A DNA stretch of 6,114 nucleotides from Verrucomicrobiota bacterium (GTDB taxonomy: Bacteria; Verrucomicrobiota; Verrucomicrobiia; Limisphaerales; AV2): positions 1 through 6,114 of the forward strand of contig QHPA01000135.1 of the NCBI GenBank assembly GCA_003218935.1. The letters are read 5' to 3'. Below are positions 5,569-6,114 of this stretch, one piece after another (positions within the stretch are counted from its first letter, which is position 1; the number at the start of each line of letters is the position of its first letter). Under the pieces are notes generated by a model. It did not search any database. It saw only the letters and a program-made list of their open reading frames with translations, and was not told where the DNA came from. The translations under genes were made by a program, and so were the position numbers.

Positions 5569-5798
5569 GTCGCACCTTCGGTTCTTGGCGCGACGGTGCC
5601 CGTTGTCATCGTGGACGCCGTTCAGCGCGACTGACGAGTGTTGGGAGCGATGCCGCTTCCACTCGGACTTTCCATTTTTCGGAATTTGAATCTCCGAATC
5701 CATCCGCTAATCGTTCGACGAATACTGGAGCCACGAACCCTTGTCAAAAGTTTGGGAACGCGGGATTTTTTGCCCCGAACCGTCCCCAAAAAATTCCA
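5569..5798. other. Intergenic region with an A/T-tract inverted repeat
   Basis: No gene is apparent. Near its end an 11-bp inverted repeat pairs GGGATTTTTTG (5762-5772) with CAAAAAATTCC (5787-5797), with one G-T wobble. The AAAAAATT run stands immediately upstream of the TTGACA of the next promoter and could act as an UP-like element. A smaller repeat, TTCGGA/TCCGAA (5678-5683 and 5693-5698), has no T tract after it. I find no convincing terminator for the selenoprotein gene. Confidence 0.45.
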
Positions 5799-5827
5799 TT
5801 GACAGGAGGGGTCAAGTGTATTATTGA
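5799..5827 (+). promoter_or_regulatory. Sigma-70 type promoter of the last gene
   Basis: A perfect -35 TTGACA (5799-5804) is followed, after 17 bases, by TATTGA (5822-5827) as a fair -10. An alternative TATTAT at 5819-5824 has a 14-base spacer, which is too short. An A tract lies directly upstream. Transcription would start near 5834, leaving a leader of about 15 bases before ATG 5849 with no Shine-Dalgarno sequence. Confidence 0.6.
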
Positions 5828-5838
5828 ACTAATACACT
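5815..5838. promoter_or_regulatory. Operator-like palindrome over the -10 region
   Basis: AGTGTATTA (5815-5823) and TAATACACT (5830-5838) are perfect 9-bp arms around TTGAAC. The palindrome covers the -10 element and the expected transcription start, so a bound dimer would repress the promoter. The GTGTA...TACAC form is close to what I recall for operators of the YtrA subfamily of GntR regulators, which commonly control ABC-transporter operons and often their own gene. No regulator gene is visible inside the window. Confidence 0.6.
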
Positions 5839-5848
5839 ATTGATTGCG

Positions 5849-6114
5849 ATGCGTTCACTGATTTGGACCGAGATCAAATTGCTCCTGCAGGGGTGGCCGA
5901 TTACGGTTGTCGTCTCGTCGCTGGTTCTGGTTGCGACGACGGCAACTGAGAACAGTGATTATCCGCTCATGTGCCTGGGACTCGGCTGTGCGCTGCTCGC
6001 GGCCAGGGCGTTCGGCCCGGCTTTCCCTCCGGGCGAACCGGATACTTCGGCGCCTGAGCAGGCCTGGACCATCCGCATGTCCGCCGTCTCAATCACAACA
6101 CTCGCCGCCGCAGC
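5849..6114 (+). CDS. Membrane protein, N-terminal part (cut by window end)
   Basis: 88 complete codons are open from ATG 5849 to the window edge. The protein begins MRSLIWTEIKLLLQGWP, with one predicted membrane helix at about 17-33 and a second hydrophobic segment at about 41-60. A polar Pro-rich stretch (PPGEPDTSAPEQ) and a third hydrophobic segment starting near 78 follow. A W-x-E-I-K start followed by alternating helices is typical of ABC-2-type permease subunits, and the YtrA-like operator upstream fits a transporter operon, but the visible part has no diagnostic motif. There is no ribosome binding site; an in-frame TTG at 5840 is a less likely alternative start. Confidence 0.65.
   Translation, partial: MRSLIWTEIKLLLQGWPITVVVSSLVLVATTATENSDYPLMCLGLGCALLAARAFGPAFPPGEPDTSAPEQAWTIRMSAVSITTLAAA

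Noticed and set aside
5762..5797. Inverted repeat with T6 and A6 tracts as a terminator for the selenoprotein gene
   Set aside because: The T tract is in the left arm and no T run follows the stem. The right arm more likely serves as an A tract next to the -35 element.

Overview
The window looks like chromosomal DNA of a moderately GC-rich, free-living bacterium, most likely a soil-type Verrucomicrobiota (Pedosphaera/Limisphaerales-like). This is inferred from three things: the abundant short intergenic palindromes, a secreted helical-repeat-like protein family I associate with Verrucomicrobia and Planctomycetes, and the general gene style. No rRNA, tRNA, CRISPR array or complete mobile element is visible, so the taxonomy stays an inference.

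Layout. Positions 1-253 hold no gene I can defend. 254-481 (minus) is the N-terminal remnant of a small conserved-looking protein, cut off after about 60 residues. 482-824 is non-coding and ends in a cluster of three hairpins (743-818) that abuts the stop codon of an alpha/beta hydrolase gene (825-1754, minus). That hydrolase carries an in-frame GC-rich insertion of about 41 codons. Divergent from it, 1952-3214 (plus) encodes a secreted protein of unknown function, closed by a likely terminator (3239-3284). The terminator runs straight into a TATAAT element driving an ECF sigma factor (3300-3938). Its zinc-finger, membrane-anchored anti-sigma factor follows with a 4-base ATGA overlap (3935-4510). 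A four-hairpin palindromic array (4548-4638) separates this operon from the next gene.

The highlight is 4744-5568. Two adjacent open frames, each unremarkable alone, are one reading frame interrupted by a single TGA at 5200-5202. Read through, they give a 274-residue protein: three N-terminal membrane helices followed by a peroxiredoxin (AhpC/TSA-type) domain. The TGA falls exactly where the family has the first cysteine of its F-Y-R-G-Y-W-C-P-x-C active site, giving U-P-L-C. A stem-loop of the bacterial SECIS type lies directly downstream (5212-5230). I interpret this as a membrane-anchored selenocysteine peroxiredoxin-like protein that conventional gene calling would split or truncate.

The window closes with a promoter (TTGACA at 5799) covered by a near-perfect hyphenated palindrome (5815-5838) resembling GntR/YtrA-type operators. 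It stands in front of a membrane-protein gene that runs off the end (5849-6114). The secreted protein, the sigma/anti-sigma pair, the selenoprotein and the last gene appear to be separate transcription units. The sigma/anti-sigma pair is a signalling module whose targets cannot be read from this window.
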